Assembly: GCA_937860195.1 (NCBI GenBank)
Contig: CALMBN010000229.1
Span: 1 to 7,719, forward strand
Direction: 5' to 3'
DNA: 7,719 nucleotides
Origin: an uncultured Novosphingobium sp.
GTDB lineage: Bacteria; Pseudomonadota; Alphaproteobacteria; Sphingomonadales; Sphingomonadaceae
Shown here in pieces: positions 1 through 6,208 of this stretch. The position numbers and the translations under genes were made by a program. How positions within the stretch are numbered: the first letter of the stretch is position 1; each line of letters starts with the position of its first letter. Below the pieces are notes generated by a model. That model saw only the letters and a list, made by a program, of their open reading frames with translations. It searched no databases and was not told the DNA's origin.

Positions 1-366
1 GCTATCAAGCCAGACTGCGATGCCTTTATCGAGGATGAGTGCGCGGGTGCTGTCGTTGACGAATGCTCCGCCTCCAGTCGCGATTACCCGGCGTGGGCCG
101 TCAATCAACCTGGCGATGACTCGCCGCTCGCCATCGCGAAAATAAGGTTCGCCAAATTGGTCAAAAATCTCGGCGATACTCAACTGCGCGGCTCGCTCGA
201 TTTCTTCATCGGCATCGACGAACGGCATTTGCAGCAGCCCGGACAGCTTGCGCCCGATGCTTGATTTGCCAACACCCATCAGCCCGACCAGCACCACCGG
301 GCGGTCGATCCGCTGGGCCAATGTCGCGATTTCGTCTTCCGAAAGCATGGTTTCATCAAGTTCCAT
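1..366 (-). CDS. aroK: Shikimate kinase, partial (5' part of gene, C-terminus outside window)
   Basis: Shikimate kinase phosphorylates shikimate with ATP to shikimate 3-phosphate in the cytosolic chorismate (aromatic amino acid) pathway. The minus strand is open from an ATG at 366 to the window edge, giving 122 codons; the family is usually about 170-200 aa, so roughly two thirds is visible. Seen directly: a P-loop GLMGVGKSS (residues 28-36), the shikimate-binding aspartates in VDADEEIE (D51/D53), the FRDGE motif (R77, E80) and the GGGAF loop (98-102). These are the family's ATP- and substrate-binding signatures, in the correct order and spacing. A short lead of about 20 residues precedes the first beta strand, as is common in alphaproteobacteria. 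An AAGG lies 5 nt before the ATG. The gene is divergent from the small ORF at 429. In related bacteria aroB usually follows aroK, which would be beyond the left edge (inference). Confidence 0.96.
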   Translation of the reverse strand, partial: MELDETMLSEDEIATLAQRIDRPVVLVGLMGVGKSSIGRKLSGLLQMPFVDADEEIERAAQLSIAEIFDQFGEPYFRDGERRVIARLIDGPRRVIATGGGAFVNDSTRALILDKGIAVWLDS

Positions 367-376
367 TGCGGCCTTG

Positions 377-404
377 CCTATAGTTGGGCTAACCCGCGTT
401 GCAA
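377..404 (-). promoter_or_regulatory. Candidate sigma-70 promoter for aroK
   Basis: Read on the minus strand, TTGCAA (404-399) is followed after 16 nt by TATAGG (382-377), each matching 4 of 6 consensus positions. The predicted start would fall only a few bases before the aroK ATG at 366, so the transcript would be nearly leaderless. The CTATAG core is palindromic and also gives TATAGT at 379-384 on the plus strand, which could serve the rightward operon, but no good plus-strand -35 is visible. The 62-nt gap between the two divergent genes must hold both promoters, so the region is right even if these exact boxes are not. Confidence 0.3.
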
Positions 405-415
405 GTTTCCCCGCT

Positions 416-422
416 GGAGAGG
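416..422 (+). promoter_or_regulatory. Ribosome binding site fixing the GTG start at 429
   Basis: GGAGAGG is complementary to the 16S anti-SD and sits 6 nt before GTG 429. It is the strongest ribosome binding site in the left part of the window and has no other start codon at a suitable distance, which argues that the small ORF is translated. Confidence 0.65.
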
Positions 423-428
423 TCGCGC

Positions 429-575
429 GTGGCGTTGGATAGACGCAAGTCGATAGGTGTTGCACTGCTGCTGCTCGGTCTGGCCAGCCTTCTGGGCTGG
501 GCGTGGGCGGATGGCGGTGAACGTCCGCTTGCGCTGCAATCCGCGCCTGCCATGCTGCCCGAGGGTGGACGATGA
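429..575 (+). CDS. Small signal-peptide or membrane protein of unknown function (48 aa)
   Basis: A 48-codon ORF starts at GTG 429 and stops with TGA at 573-575. The start is supported by a strong Shine-Dalgarno GGAGAGG at 416-422, 6 nt upstream, and by an in-frame stop at 390-392 that limits extension. The product has a basic N-terminus (LDRRKS, residues 3-8), a hydrophobic stretch at about 9-27 ending in WAWA-D, and a short polar tail (ERPLALQSAP...). It fits a signal peptide cleaved after AWA, leaving a roughly 21-residue peptide, or a single-pass inner-membrane protein. Its stop overlaps the next gene's start as ATGA (572-575), so translation is probably coupled to the 606-aa secreted protein. 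I do not recognise a family. The good ribosome binding site, the ATGA overlap and the exported architecture make it more than a chance ORF, but comparative evidence is absent. Confidence 0.65.
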   Translation: MALDRRKSIGVALLLLGLASLLGWAWADGGERPLALQSAPAMLPEGGR

Positions 576-2392
576 GGCGGTTCGTGACGCTGAGTGCCGG
601 GGCAGCCCTGGCACTGTCCTCCGCGCTGGTCATGGCGCAGGATTCGCCCGAATCGTTGCTGCCGCCGGGGTTTGAAAAACCCAAGCCAAAGGCTTCGGTG
701 GTTCCATCGCCTGGCTCGACCCCGGTGATCCAGGCAATCCCGGGGCAAGGCGCCGGACCGGCCGCAGCACCGTCCGCGCCGCGCACTTTGCCCAATGGTC
801 AGCGGATCCCGACCCTGAAAGAGCTGGAGGCGATGTCGCCCGATCAGCTCGACGAGCTGCTGGGACTCAAGCCCAGGTTCGATATGCCCGCCGCCGCGCG
901 CCGGTCGTTGAACCGGGTCGGGATTCTCGATGAGAGCGAAGGCGGCTTTCCTGCCGGATCGCTTGGCATGCAGAACCCTGGTCTGGTGCGGGCCGTGCTG
1001 GAAGGCAACAAGGGGAGACTGGTCTCTCGCTGGGGGCATATCCTGCTGCGGCGGGGCCTCGCTTCGCGGATGGACGCTCCTGCGGGGATGAACCCCGCCG
1101 ATTTTGCGGGTTGGCGTGCCGGATTGCTGGTCCGGATGGGTGAGGGTCACCTTGCGAGCGCGCTGGTGCAGGATGTCGATGCCGGAAACTACACCGAGCC
1201 GCTGACCAAGGCAGCGATCGATGCCTACACCTTCACTGCCGACTTTACCGGAATGTGCCCGATCGTGGCGGTGCAAGGCAACACGCGCAAGGATGCAGAT
1301 TGGCGTTTGCTGCAGGCGATCTGCGCCTCGTTCCAGGGCGATGGAGCCTCGGGCATGGCCCAGCTTGACCGGTTGCAGAACGAAAAGGTCTGGTCGGCGA
1401 TCGACCTGTTGCTCGCCCAGAAATACGCCGGGGCGGCGGGCAAGGTTCGCCGGGCGGTGAAAATCGAGTGGGATGGCGTCAGTGATATGAATCCATGGCG
1501 CTTTGCCCTGGCGAGCGCGGTCGGGATCGAACCGCCGGCGAATCTGATGCAAGGGACCTCGGTGCGGTATGCCTGGGCCGCTGCGACCGCTCCGATGCTG
1601 GGGCTTCAGGCGCGCGCTGCCGGGGCTGACCGGGCGGCGGCGGCGGGAATTTTGTCCAGCACCGCGATGGTCGATCTCTACAGCCAGATATACGCGCAGC
1701 AGGATATCGAAGGCGATTGGCGCACTGCTGCAGACGGTTTGCGAACCGCCTATGTCGGCGCGACCCCGGCCGAGCGTATGGCAGCGATGCAGGCCTTGTG
1801 GGACGGCGGGACCGATGCCGATACGCGCTATTCGCGGCTGGTTTTGACCGCCTATGCTGCCGCGCGAATGCCGGTTTCTGCCGAGTTTGCGGGAGAGGCC
1901 CCTGATCTGATTGCATCGATGCTCGCCGCTGGGCTGGATCGCAATGCGCTGGCCTGGGCTGGACAGGTCGAGACGGGTTCGCTTGGTTGGGGGCTCCTGG
2001 CCTTGGCCGCGCCAGAGCGCAGCCAGCCGGTCGAAAGCGGCGCGCTGGGCACCTTTTACAGCAACGATCCGAGCGACGCATACCGCAAATCGGGCTTCCT
2101 GCTCGCCGGCCTGGCCGGGCTTGGCAGGGTTGACGATGCCACGGCAAAGGATTTCGCGGGCAAACTTGATATCGATCTGACCCGTCAGACCAATTGGACC
2201 CGGCTGATCCAGCAGGCCGCCGACGTCAACAATGCCGAACTGGTTGTGCTGCTCGCGGGGCTCGGGATGCAAGGTAATGGCTGGGACAAGATGACCGCGC
2301 TGCACCTTTACCATATCGTCGCGGCGCTGAACCGCGTTGGCCTGAGCGCCGAAGCGCGGATGATCGCCGCCGAAGCTGTCGCGCGGGGCTGA
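572..2392 (+). CDS. Secreted or periplasmic protein of unknown function (606 aa)
   Basis: I do not recognise a named family. Visible: an N-terminal signal peptide (MRRF, hydrophobic core about 7-21, cleavage likely after VMA at 22), then a Pro/Ala/Gly-rich linker (about 30-80; PKPKASVVPSPGS and similar), then a long all-helical Ala/Leu-rich region to the C-terminus. The helical part is made of amphipathic helix pairs and resembles an alpha-solenoid (TPR/SLR-like), although no canonical repeat could be aligned by eye. After the signal peptide it has only two cysteines, C229 and C251, which could form a disulfide in the periplasm. There are no further membrane segments and no obvious catalytic motif. 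The ATG at 572 is preceded by GAGGG at 561-565 and overlaps the stop of the small ORF; the stop (2390-2392) overlaps the xerD ATG by one base. It is thus tied translationally to genes on both sides. Similar unannotated proteins next to xerD in sphingomonads are what I would expect, but I cannot verify that here. Confidence 0.88.
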   Translation: MRRFVTLSAGAALALSSALVMAQDSPESLLPPGFEKPKPKASVVPSPGSTPVIQAIPGQGAGPAAAPSAPRTLPNGQRIPTLKELEAMSPDQLDELLGLKPRFDMPAAARRSLNRVGILDESEGGFPAGSLGMQNPGLVRAVLEGNKGRLVSRWGHILLRRGLASRMDAPAGMNPADFAGWRAGLLVRMGEGHLASALVQDVDAGNYTEPLTKAAIDAYTFTADFTGMCPIVAVQGNTRKDADWRLLQAICASFQGDGASGMAQLDRLQNEKVWSAIDLLLAQKYAGAAGKVRRAVKIEWDGVSDMNPWRFALASAVGIEPPANLMQGTSVRYAWAAATAPMLGLQARAAGADRAAAAGILSSTAMVDLYSQIYAQQDIEGDWRTAADGLRTAYVGATPAERMAAMQALWDGGTDADTRYSRLVLTAYAAARMPVSAEFAGEAPDLIASMLAAGLDRNALAWAGQVETGSLGWGLLALAAPERSQPVESGALGTFYSNDPSDAYRKSGFLLAGLAGLGRVDDATAKDFAGKLDIDLTRQTNWTRLIQQAADVNNAELVVLLAGLGMQGNGWDKMTALHLYHIVAALNRVGLSAEARMIAAEAVARG

Positions 2393-3279
2393 TGATCACG
2401 GCTGCAATCGAGTCCTTCCTGCACATGCTGGCTGCCGAGCGCGGCGCGGCGGCGAACACTCTGGCAGCCTATCGCCGCGATCTGGAAGGCGCCGAAGAAG
2501 CAATCGGCGATCTGGTGGCGGCTGATCACACCACGCTGGCTTCGTTAGGGACGACCTGGGCCGCTCTCGCCCCATCAAGTCTGGCGCGAAAATGCTCCGT
2601 TCTGAGGCAGTTCTATGGATTTCTGGTCGATGAGGGTTTGCGCGGTGACGATCCCTCCGCTGCCCTGCCGCGCCCGCGGGCGCGTCGGCCGCTGCCGCGT
2701 TTGCTCAGCCATGCCGAGGTTGAAGCGCTGTTCGCCCGTGCTGAAGAAGAGGCATGCGGTGACCAGGCAAATGCGGTCCGGATGCTGGCGCTGCTGGAAT
2801 TGCTGTATGGTTCAGGCCTGCGCGCGACCGAGCTGGTCTCTCTCCCGCTTTCCGCAGTCCCGCGCGATGCGCCGTTCCTGACCGTCACCGGCAAAGGCGG
2901 GCAACAACGGATGGTCCCGGTCAGCACCCGGGCGAGGCAAGCCTTGTCGCGCTGGCTGGTGCTGCGGGCGGATCAGAGCAAGTGGCTGTTTCCATCCAGT
3001 TCGCGCCAAGGCTATCTGACCCGCATCCGGCTGTTTCAGCTGCTCCGCGCGCTTGCCGCGCGGGCCGGGATCGATCCCGAGAAGGTCAGCCCGCATGTGC
3101 TGCGCCATGCTTTTGCGACCCATCTGCTGGAAGGTGGCGCGGACTTGCGCGTGCTCCAGACCTTGCTGGGCCACGCCGATATCGTAACGACCCAGATCTA
3201 CACCCACGTCGATTCAGCGCGGTTGGTGGCATTGGTCAATGCACGGCATCCTCTTGCTCTGCGTCCCGCAGCGGGCTAG
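2392..3279 (+). CDS. xerD: Tyrosine recombinase XerD
   Basis: Site-specific recombinase of the XerC/XerD pair, which resolves chromosome dimers at dif near the terminus during division, activated by FtsK. Its 295 aa is close to the 298 aa of E. coli XerD. An N-terminal SAM-like core-binding domain (about 1-85; ERGAAANTLAAYRRDL at 16-31 is typical) is followed by the catalytic domain with all six conserved residues: R144 (GLRATEL), K168 (TGKGGQQR), H235 and R238 (HVLRHAFATHLL), H261 (LLGHADI) and the nucleophile Y270 (IYTHV). The gene starts at an ATG overlapping the upstream TGA by one base and is followed 9 nt later by accA. No mobile-element genes are nearby, so this is the housekeeping recombinase and not an island integrase. 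XerC and XerD are similar; assignment to XerD rests on overall style and on the accA neighbourhood known in alphaproteobacteria. Confidence 0.93.
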   Translation: MITAAIESFLHMLAAERGAAANTLAAYRRDLEGAEEAIGDLVAADHTTLASLGTTWAALAPSSLARKCSVLRQFYGFLVDEGLRGDDPSAALPRPRARRPLPRLLSHAEVEALFARAEEEACGDQANAVRMLALLELLYGSGLRATELVSLPLSAVPRDAPFLTVTGKGGQQRMVPVSTRARQALSRWLVLRADQSKWLFPSSSRQGYLTRIRLFQLLRALAARAGIDPEKVSPHVLRHAFATHLLEGGADLRVLQTLLGHADIVTTQIYTHVDSARLVALVNARHPLALRPAAG

Positions 3280-3288
3280 CGCGGGGCG

Positions 3289-4236
3289 ATGATTTCCTAC
3301 CTTGAGTTTGAAAAGCCCGTTGCGGCGCTTGAAGCCCGGATTGCAGAGCTGCGGCAGACCGCTGCGGGTGGCGATGTCGATCTGGCCAGTGAAATCCGCC
3401 GCCTCGAAGCGAAGAGCGCAGACCTGCTCGCTGCGACCTACAAGGCGCTGACCCCGTGGCAAAAAACCCAAGTCGCCCGTCACCCGATGCGGCCGCATTT
3501 TGTCGACTATGTCGCGCAGGCCTTCACCGATTTCATGCCGCTTGGCGGAGATCGCAACTTTGGCGACGATCAGGCGATCATTGGCGGTTTTGCCAAGCTT
3601 GGGAATCGCCGCGTTATGCTGATCGGGCACGAAAAGGGCAACGACACCCAGACCCGGCTCAAGCATAATTTCGGAATGGGCAAGCCTGAGGGCTATCGCA
3701 AGGCGATCCGGCTGATGGACATGGCGGGCCGCTTTGGTCTGCCGGTGGTGACACTGGTCGATACGTCGGGCGCGTTTCCGGGTCTTGAGGCAGAGGAGCG
3801 GGGCCAGGCCGAAGCGATTGCCCGCTCGACCGAGGCTTGTCTGGGCCTGCCGGTGCCAATGGTTGCGGCGATCGTGGGTGAAGGCGGCTCGGGCGGCGCG
3901 GTCGCCCTGGCCAGTGCCGAGCGGGTGCTGATGATGGAACACGCAGTCTATTCGGTGATCAGCCCGGAAGGCTGCGCTTCGATCCTGTGGCGCACCAACG
4001 AAAAGGCGGCCGATGCTGCCGAAGCCATGAAAGTGACCGCGCAAGACTTGCTCGGGCTCGGCGTGATCGACCGGATCGTCAAGGAACCTGTGGGCGGGGC
4101 GCACCGCAATCCCGAACTTGCGGCCAAATCGCTGGCCAGCGCGATCGGCGAGGAGCTCGATTTGTTGGGCAAGCTCAGCTCGCAACAACTCAAAGCCAAG
4201 CGCGAAGATCGCTTTCTGCGGATTGGCGAGGGCTGA
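3289..4236 (+). CDS. accA: Acetyl-CoA carboxylase carboxyltransferase subunit alpha
   Basis: AccA forms with AccD the carboxyltransferase that moves the carboxyl group from carboxybiotin-BCCP to acetyl-CoA, giving malonyl-CoA for fatty-acid synthesis in the cytosol. Its 315 aa matches the family (319 aa in E. coli). The N-terminus SYLEFEKPVAALEARIAEL is the usual helical start and supports the ATG at 3289. Characteristic blocks follow in order: LTPWQKTQVARHPMRPH (54-70), GDRNFGDDQAIIGGFAKL (87-104), HEKGNDT (114-120), NFGMGKPEGYRKAIRLM (127-143), DTSGAFPG (158-165), the oxyanion-forming GEGGSGGA (197-204) and SPEGCASILWR (225-235). No strong Shine-Dalgarno precedes it (GCGGGGCG only), so it probably relies on coupling with xerD 9 nt upstream. 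It is the last gene of the operon and an intrinsic terminator follows 6 nt after the stop. The accD partner is not in the window. Confidence 0.97.
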   Translation: MISYLEFEKPVAALEARIAELRQTAAGGDVDLASEIRRLEAKSADLLAATYKALTPWQKTQVARHPMRPHFVDYVAQAFTDFMPLGGDRNFGDDQAIIGGFAKLGNRRVMLIGHEKGNDTQTRLKHNFGMGKPEGYRKAIRLMDMAGRFGLPVVTLVDTSGAFPGLEAEERGQAEAIARSTEACLGLPVPMVAAIVGEGGSGGAVALASAERVLMMEHAVYSVISPEGCASILWRTNEKAADAAEAMKVTAQDLLGLGVIDRIVKEPVGGAHRNPELAAKSLASAIGEELDLLGKLSSQQLKAKREDRFLRIGEG

Positions 4237-4242
4237 ACCGGG

Positions 4243-4267
4243 CTCCTGTCGCGATAACAGGGGTTTT
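4243..4267 (+). terminator. Intrinsic terminator after accA
   Basis: A 7-bp stem pairs 4243-4249 (CTCCTGT) with 4257-4263 (ACAGGGG), with one T-G wobble and a 7-nt loop. It is followed directly by TTTT (4264-4267). It starts 6 nt after the accA stop, the right place to end the rightward operon. The U-tract is short, so read-through into the protease gene is possible. Confidence 0.65.
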
Positions 4268-4288
4268 CAAGCGGTTGCGTTAGGCCTA

Positions 4289-4322
4289 GCTCCTTGATGG
4301 TAAACACCATCTTGAGAGGAGC
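4289..4322 (+). promoter_or_regulatory. SD-sequestering leader hairpin of the M48 protease gene
   Basis: The Shine-Dalgarno of the protease gene is AGGAG at 4317-4321, 6 nt before the ATG at 4328. Bases 4289-4294 (GCTCCT) are exactly complementary to 4317-4322 (AGGAGC). Nested inside, GATGGT (4296-4301) pairs perfectly with ACCATC (4306-4311) around an AAAC tetraloop. The result is a 12-bp two-part stem with an asymmetric internal loop (one base at 4295 against five at 4312-4316) that hides the SD. This layout is known from RNA thermometers and other translational switches. Function here is inference. It needs a transcription start upstream of 4289, and no convincing promoter boxes were identified between 4268 and 4288. 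Alternatively the inner 16-bp inverted repeat could be an operator for a dimeric regulator. Confidence 0.5.
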
Positions 4323-4327
4323 GTCCG

Positions 4328-5812
4328 ATGACCCGGCTCAGCACTGTCCAACGCCTGTTCGCCGTCAGCACCGCCCTGGCCCTTGTCCTGGTGCCGGTCG
4401 GGGTGACCGCACAGGGAACCGGCGGGACCGTTCAGGCAATCAGCCAGAAGGACAAGGCCGAAGGGGCGAAGGCCCATCCGCAGCTGGTTGCTGAATTCGG
4501 CGGGGGGATGACCGGCCCGCAGGCGCTTTATGTCCAGTCGATCGGCAAGAAGATCGCGGTGCAAAGCGGCTTGTCGAATGCGCAGGGCGATTTCACTGTC
4601 ACTTTGCTCAATTCATCGGTCGACAATGCCTTCGCGATCCCCGGCGGCTATATCTACACCACGCGGCAGCTGGTTTCGCTGATGAACAATGAAGCCGAGC
4701 TGGCCGGGGTGCTGGGCCACGAAGTTGGCCACGTCGCCGCCCAGCATTCGCGCAAGCGGCAATCGACGGCGACCAAAAACCAGGTGATTGGCGTGCTCGG
4801 TGCGGTGCTTTCGGGCGTATTTCTGGGCAACAGCCAGCTGGGACAGATATTCCAGCAAGGGTTCTTGCAGGGTTCGCAACTCCTGACCCTGAAGTTTTCG
4901 CGCAAACAGGAAGATGAAGCAGACCGGCTCGGGATCGAATACCTTCGGCGTGCCGGGTACGATCCGCGCGCGATGTCGACCGTGCTGGCCAGCCTTGCCA
5001 ACCAGAACGCCTTGTCGGCGCGGTTGCTGGGGGCCAGCAGCGAACGGGTGCCCGAATGGGCCTCGACTCACCCCGATCCAGCCAAACGCGTCGCCGGGAC
5101 CGCGACCATTGCCGGGACAACCGCCAAGGGCGTGACGAACCGCGATACCTTTCTGACCAGGATCAACGGCTTGCTCTATGGCGATGACCCCAAGCAGGGA
5201 ATTGTTGAGGGGCGCAAGTTCACCCACCCGGTCGACAAGTTCGCCTTTGAAGCGCCGCAAGGCTATTTCCTGCTCAACGGCACCCGCGCAGTGGCGATCA
5301 GCGGGCAGACCGGCAAGGGGCAGCTGACCGGGGCGCCGTTTACCGGTGATCTTGATGCCTATGTCCGCTCGGTTTTTGCCCAACTGGCGCAGGACAACAA
5401 AGTCACGATCAACCCGGGCTCGGTCCAGAAAACCACTGTCAACGGCATTCCGGCGGCTTATGCCGTGGCGCGGGTGACGCAGGGCAACAATGCTGCGGTC
5501 GATGTAACGGTTTTCGCCTATCAGATGGGCACCACCAGCGCCCTGCATTTCATGACGATTGCCCAGGCCGGCCAGGCGGCGGTGTTTGAGCCGATGTATG
5601 CTTCGATGCGGCGAATCAGTGTGGCTGAGGCGGCGGCAGCGAAACCACGCAAGCTGGTCGTGCTCGCTGCCAAAAAAGGCGACACCATCCAGTCGCTCGG
5701 TGCGCGGATGGCCTATGCTGATGCGCCGCTTGACCGGTTCATGGTGCTCAACGGACTGACGGCCACGTCAAGGATCGTCGCCGGCCAGCGGATCAAGCTG
5801 ATTACGTACTGA
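4328..5812 (+). CDS. Exported M48 family zinc metalloprotease with C-terminal LysM-like segment
   Basis: A BepA/YfgC-like M48 peptidase, 494 aa, probably periplasmic and acting in envelope protein quality control (family knowledge; substrate unknown). Signal peptide: basic TRLSTVQR, hydrophobic core about 10-25, cleavage after VTA at 28. The catalytic domain spans about 45-260. HEVGH at 131-135 supplies zinc ligands H131 and H135 and the general base E132; the E-x-x-x-D motif EDEAD (195-199) supplies the third ligand E195. NAFAIPGGYIYTTRQLV (100-116) is the usual upstream block, and THPDPAKRV (248-255) ends the domain. Where E. coli BepA has TPR repeats, this protein has a region at about 295-430 of mixed alpha/beta character that I do not recognise with certainty. 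It is followed by a LysM-like end (about 443-494; VVLAAKKGDTIQSLG... and GQRIKLITY), which may bind peptidoglycan. The SD is AGGAG at 4317-4321. It lies after the accA terminator and converges on the pilin genes. Confidence 0.92.
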   Translation: MTRLSTVQRLFAVSTALALVLVPVGVTAQGTGGTVQAISQKDKAEGAKAHPQLVAEFGGGMTGPQALYVQSIGKKIAVQSGLSNAQGDFTVTLLNSSVDNAFAIPGGYIYTTRQLVSLMNNEAELAGVLGHEVGHVAAQHSRKRQSTATKNQVIGVLGAVLSGVFLGNSQLGQIFQQGFLQGSQLLTLKFSRKQEDEADRLGIEYLRRAGYDPRAMSTVLASLANQNALSARLLGASSERVPEWASTHPDPAKRVAGTATIAGTTAKGVTNRDTFLTRINGLLYGDDPKQGIVEGRKFTHPVDKFAFEAPQGYFLLNGTRAVAISGQTGKGQLTGAPFTGDLDAYVRSVFAQLAQDNKVTINPGSVQKTTVNGIPAAYAVARVTQGNNAAVDVTVFAYQMGTTSALHFMTIAQAGQAAVFEPMYASMRRISVAEAAAAKPRKLVVLAAKKGDTIQSLGARMAYADAPLDRFMVLNGLTATSRIVAGQRIKLITY

Positions 5813-5836
5813 TTTTGTTTCAGCGTTGCTGGAGCG

Positions 5837-5873
5837 GGGCCGGTGATGCTTCCCGCGTGAGCGGGATAGGCCC
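5837..5873. other. Two-part hairpin downstream of the protease gene
   Basis: TCCCGC (5851-5856) pairs with GCGGGA (5861-5866) around a GTGA tetraloop of the stable GNRA type, and an outer GGGCC (5837-5841) can pair with GGCCC (5869-5873) across an internal loop. No T-run follows on either strand. It may protect the 3' end of the protease mRNA or help termination together with the stronger stem at 5885-5908. Function is inference. Confidence 0.35.
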
Positions 5874-5880
5874 AAACAGC

Positions 5881-5908
5881 GAAAGGGCGGCGGGTTTCCC
5901 CGCCGCCC
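5881..5908 (-). terminator. GC-rich terminator, mainly for the minus-strand pilin genes
   Basis: A perfect 10-bp stem, GGGCGGCGGG (5885-5894) with CCCGCCGCCC (5899-5908), closes a 4-nt loop. Read on the minus strand it begins 28 nt after the first pilin's stop and is followed by TTTCGCTGTTT (5884-5874), a moderate T-rich tail. On the plus strand the following bases (TCAGCTATTTC) are a poor tail, but the stem may still act as a shared terminator for the convergent protease gene. Confidence 0.65.
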
Positions 5909-5936
5909 TCAGCTATTTCAACCTTGCGGTCGTGGG

Positions 5937-6110
5937 TTAGGCGTTTGCGCCGCCCATTGCCGACGAAGTCGTGTTGAAGGTGGTCTGCAGTTCGTTGCCC
6001 AGACCCTGCATTGCAGTGATGGCGGCAACGGCGATCAGAGCAGCGATCAGGCCATATTCAATAGCGGTCGCACCAGCTTCTTCACGGAACAGCTTTTTAA
6101 TGAACTTCAT
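5937..6110 (-). CDS. Flp family type IVb prepilin (57 aa)
   Basis: Major-pilin-like subunit of the Tad/Flp pilus, used in surface adhesion. The ATG at 6110 has a clear AGGAGA 7 nt upstream (6117-6122). The protein starts MKFIKKLFREEAG, a short basic leader ending in Gly, followed by ATAIEYGLIAALIAVAAI. Cleavage by the TadV/CpaA prepilin peptidase is expected between G13 and A14, leaving Glu at +5 (E18) and Tyr at +6 (Y19), the diagnostic Flp motif. The mature part is 44 aa: one hydrophobic helix (about 14-34) and a short polar tail ending SSAMGGANA. The length is normal for Flp pilins. It lies downstream of and in the same direction as a second pilin gene, 98 nt away, and converges on the protease. 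No Tad assembly genes (cpa/tad) are in the window, so the secretion machine must be encoded elsewhere. Confidence 0.95.
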   Translation of the reverse strand: MKFIKKLFREEAGATAIEYGLIAALIAVAAITAMQGLGNELQTTFNTTSSAMGGANA

Positions 6111-6208
6111 GTCTAGTCTCCTGTTAGGTTGGCAGTCATTTACCCGGCTCTTTCCCTGTCACCCGGATTGAGCAATCACCGGACTAAGGGGAAATTCTTG
6201 ATTAAAGG
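6111..6208 (-). other. Spacer between the two pilin genes
   Basis: 98 nt without a gene. It holds the CAGGAGA ribosome binding site of the first pilin (6117-6123) and, at the far end, an AT-rich patch (6193-6212) around the second pilin's stop. No convincing -35/-10 pair and no T-tailed hairpin were found. I cannot say whether the first pilin has its own promoter. Confidence 0.4.

Noticed and set aside
389..2314. 641-codon open frame on the minus strand opposite the 606-aa secreted protein
   Set aside because: It is the high-GC antisense shadow of a well-supported gene. Its product is Arg/His/Gln/Gly-rich without domain structure, it has no ribosome binding site at its start, and it would overlap the small ORF and run toward aroK.
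2392..3279. The tyrosine recombinase and the tRNA gene as signs of an integrated genomic island
   Set aside because: The recombinase is a standard-length XerD inside a housekeeping operon. It is over 3.6 kb from the tRNA, no duplicated tRNA 3' end was seen, and no phage or transfer genes occur.
3214..4188. 324-codon minus-strand open frame opposite accA
   Set aside because: It lies antisense to an unmistakable accA, with low-complexity basic composition and no recognisable motif. It is a codon-bias shadow.
4613..5548. 311-codon minus-strand open frame opposite the M48 protease
   Set aside because: The plus-strand frame carries a signal peptide, HExxH and ExxxD. The opposite frame shows no domain and is explained by GC-rich third positions.
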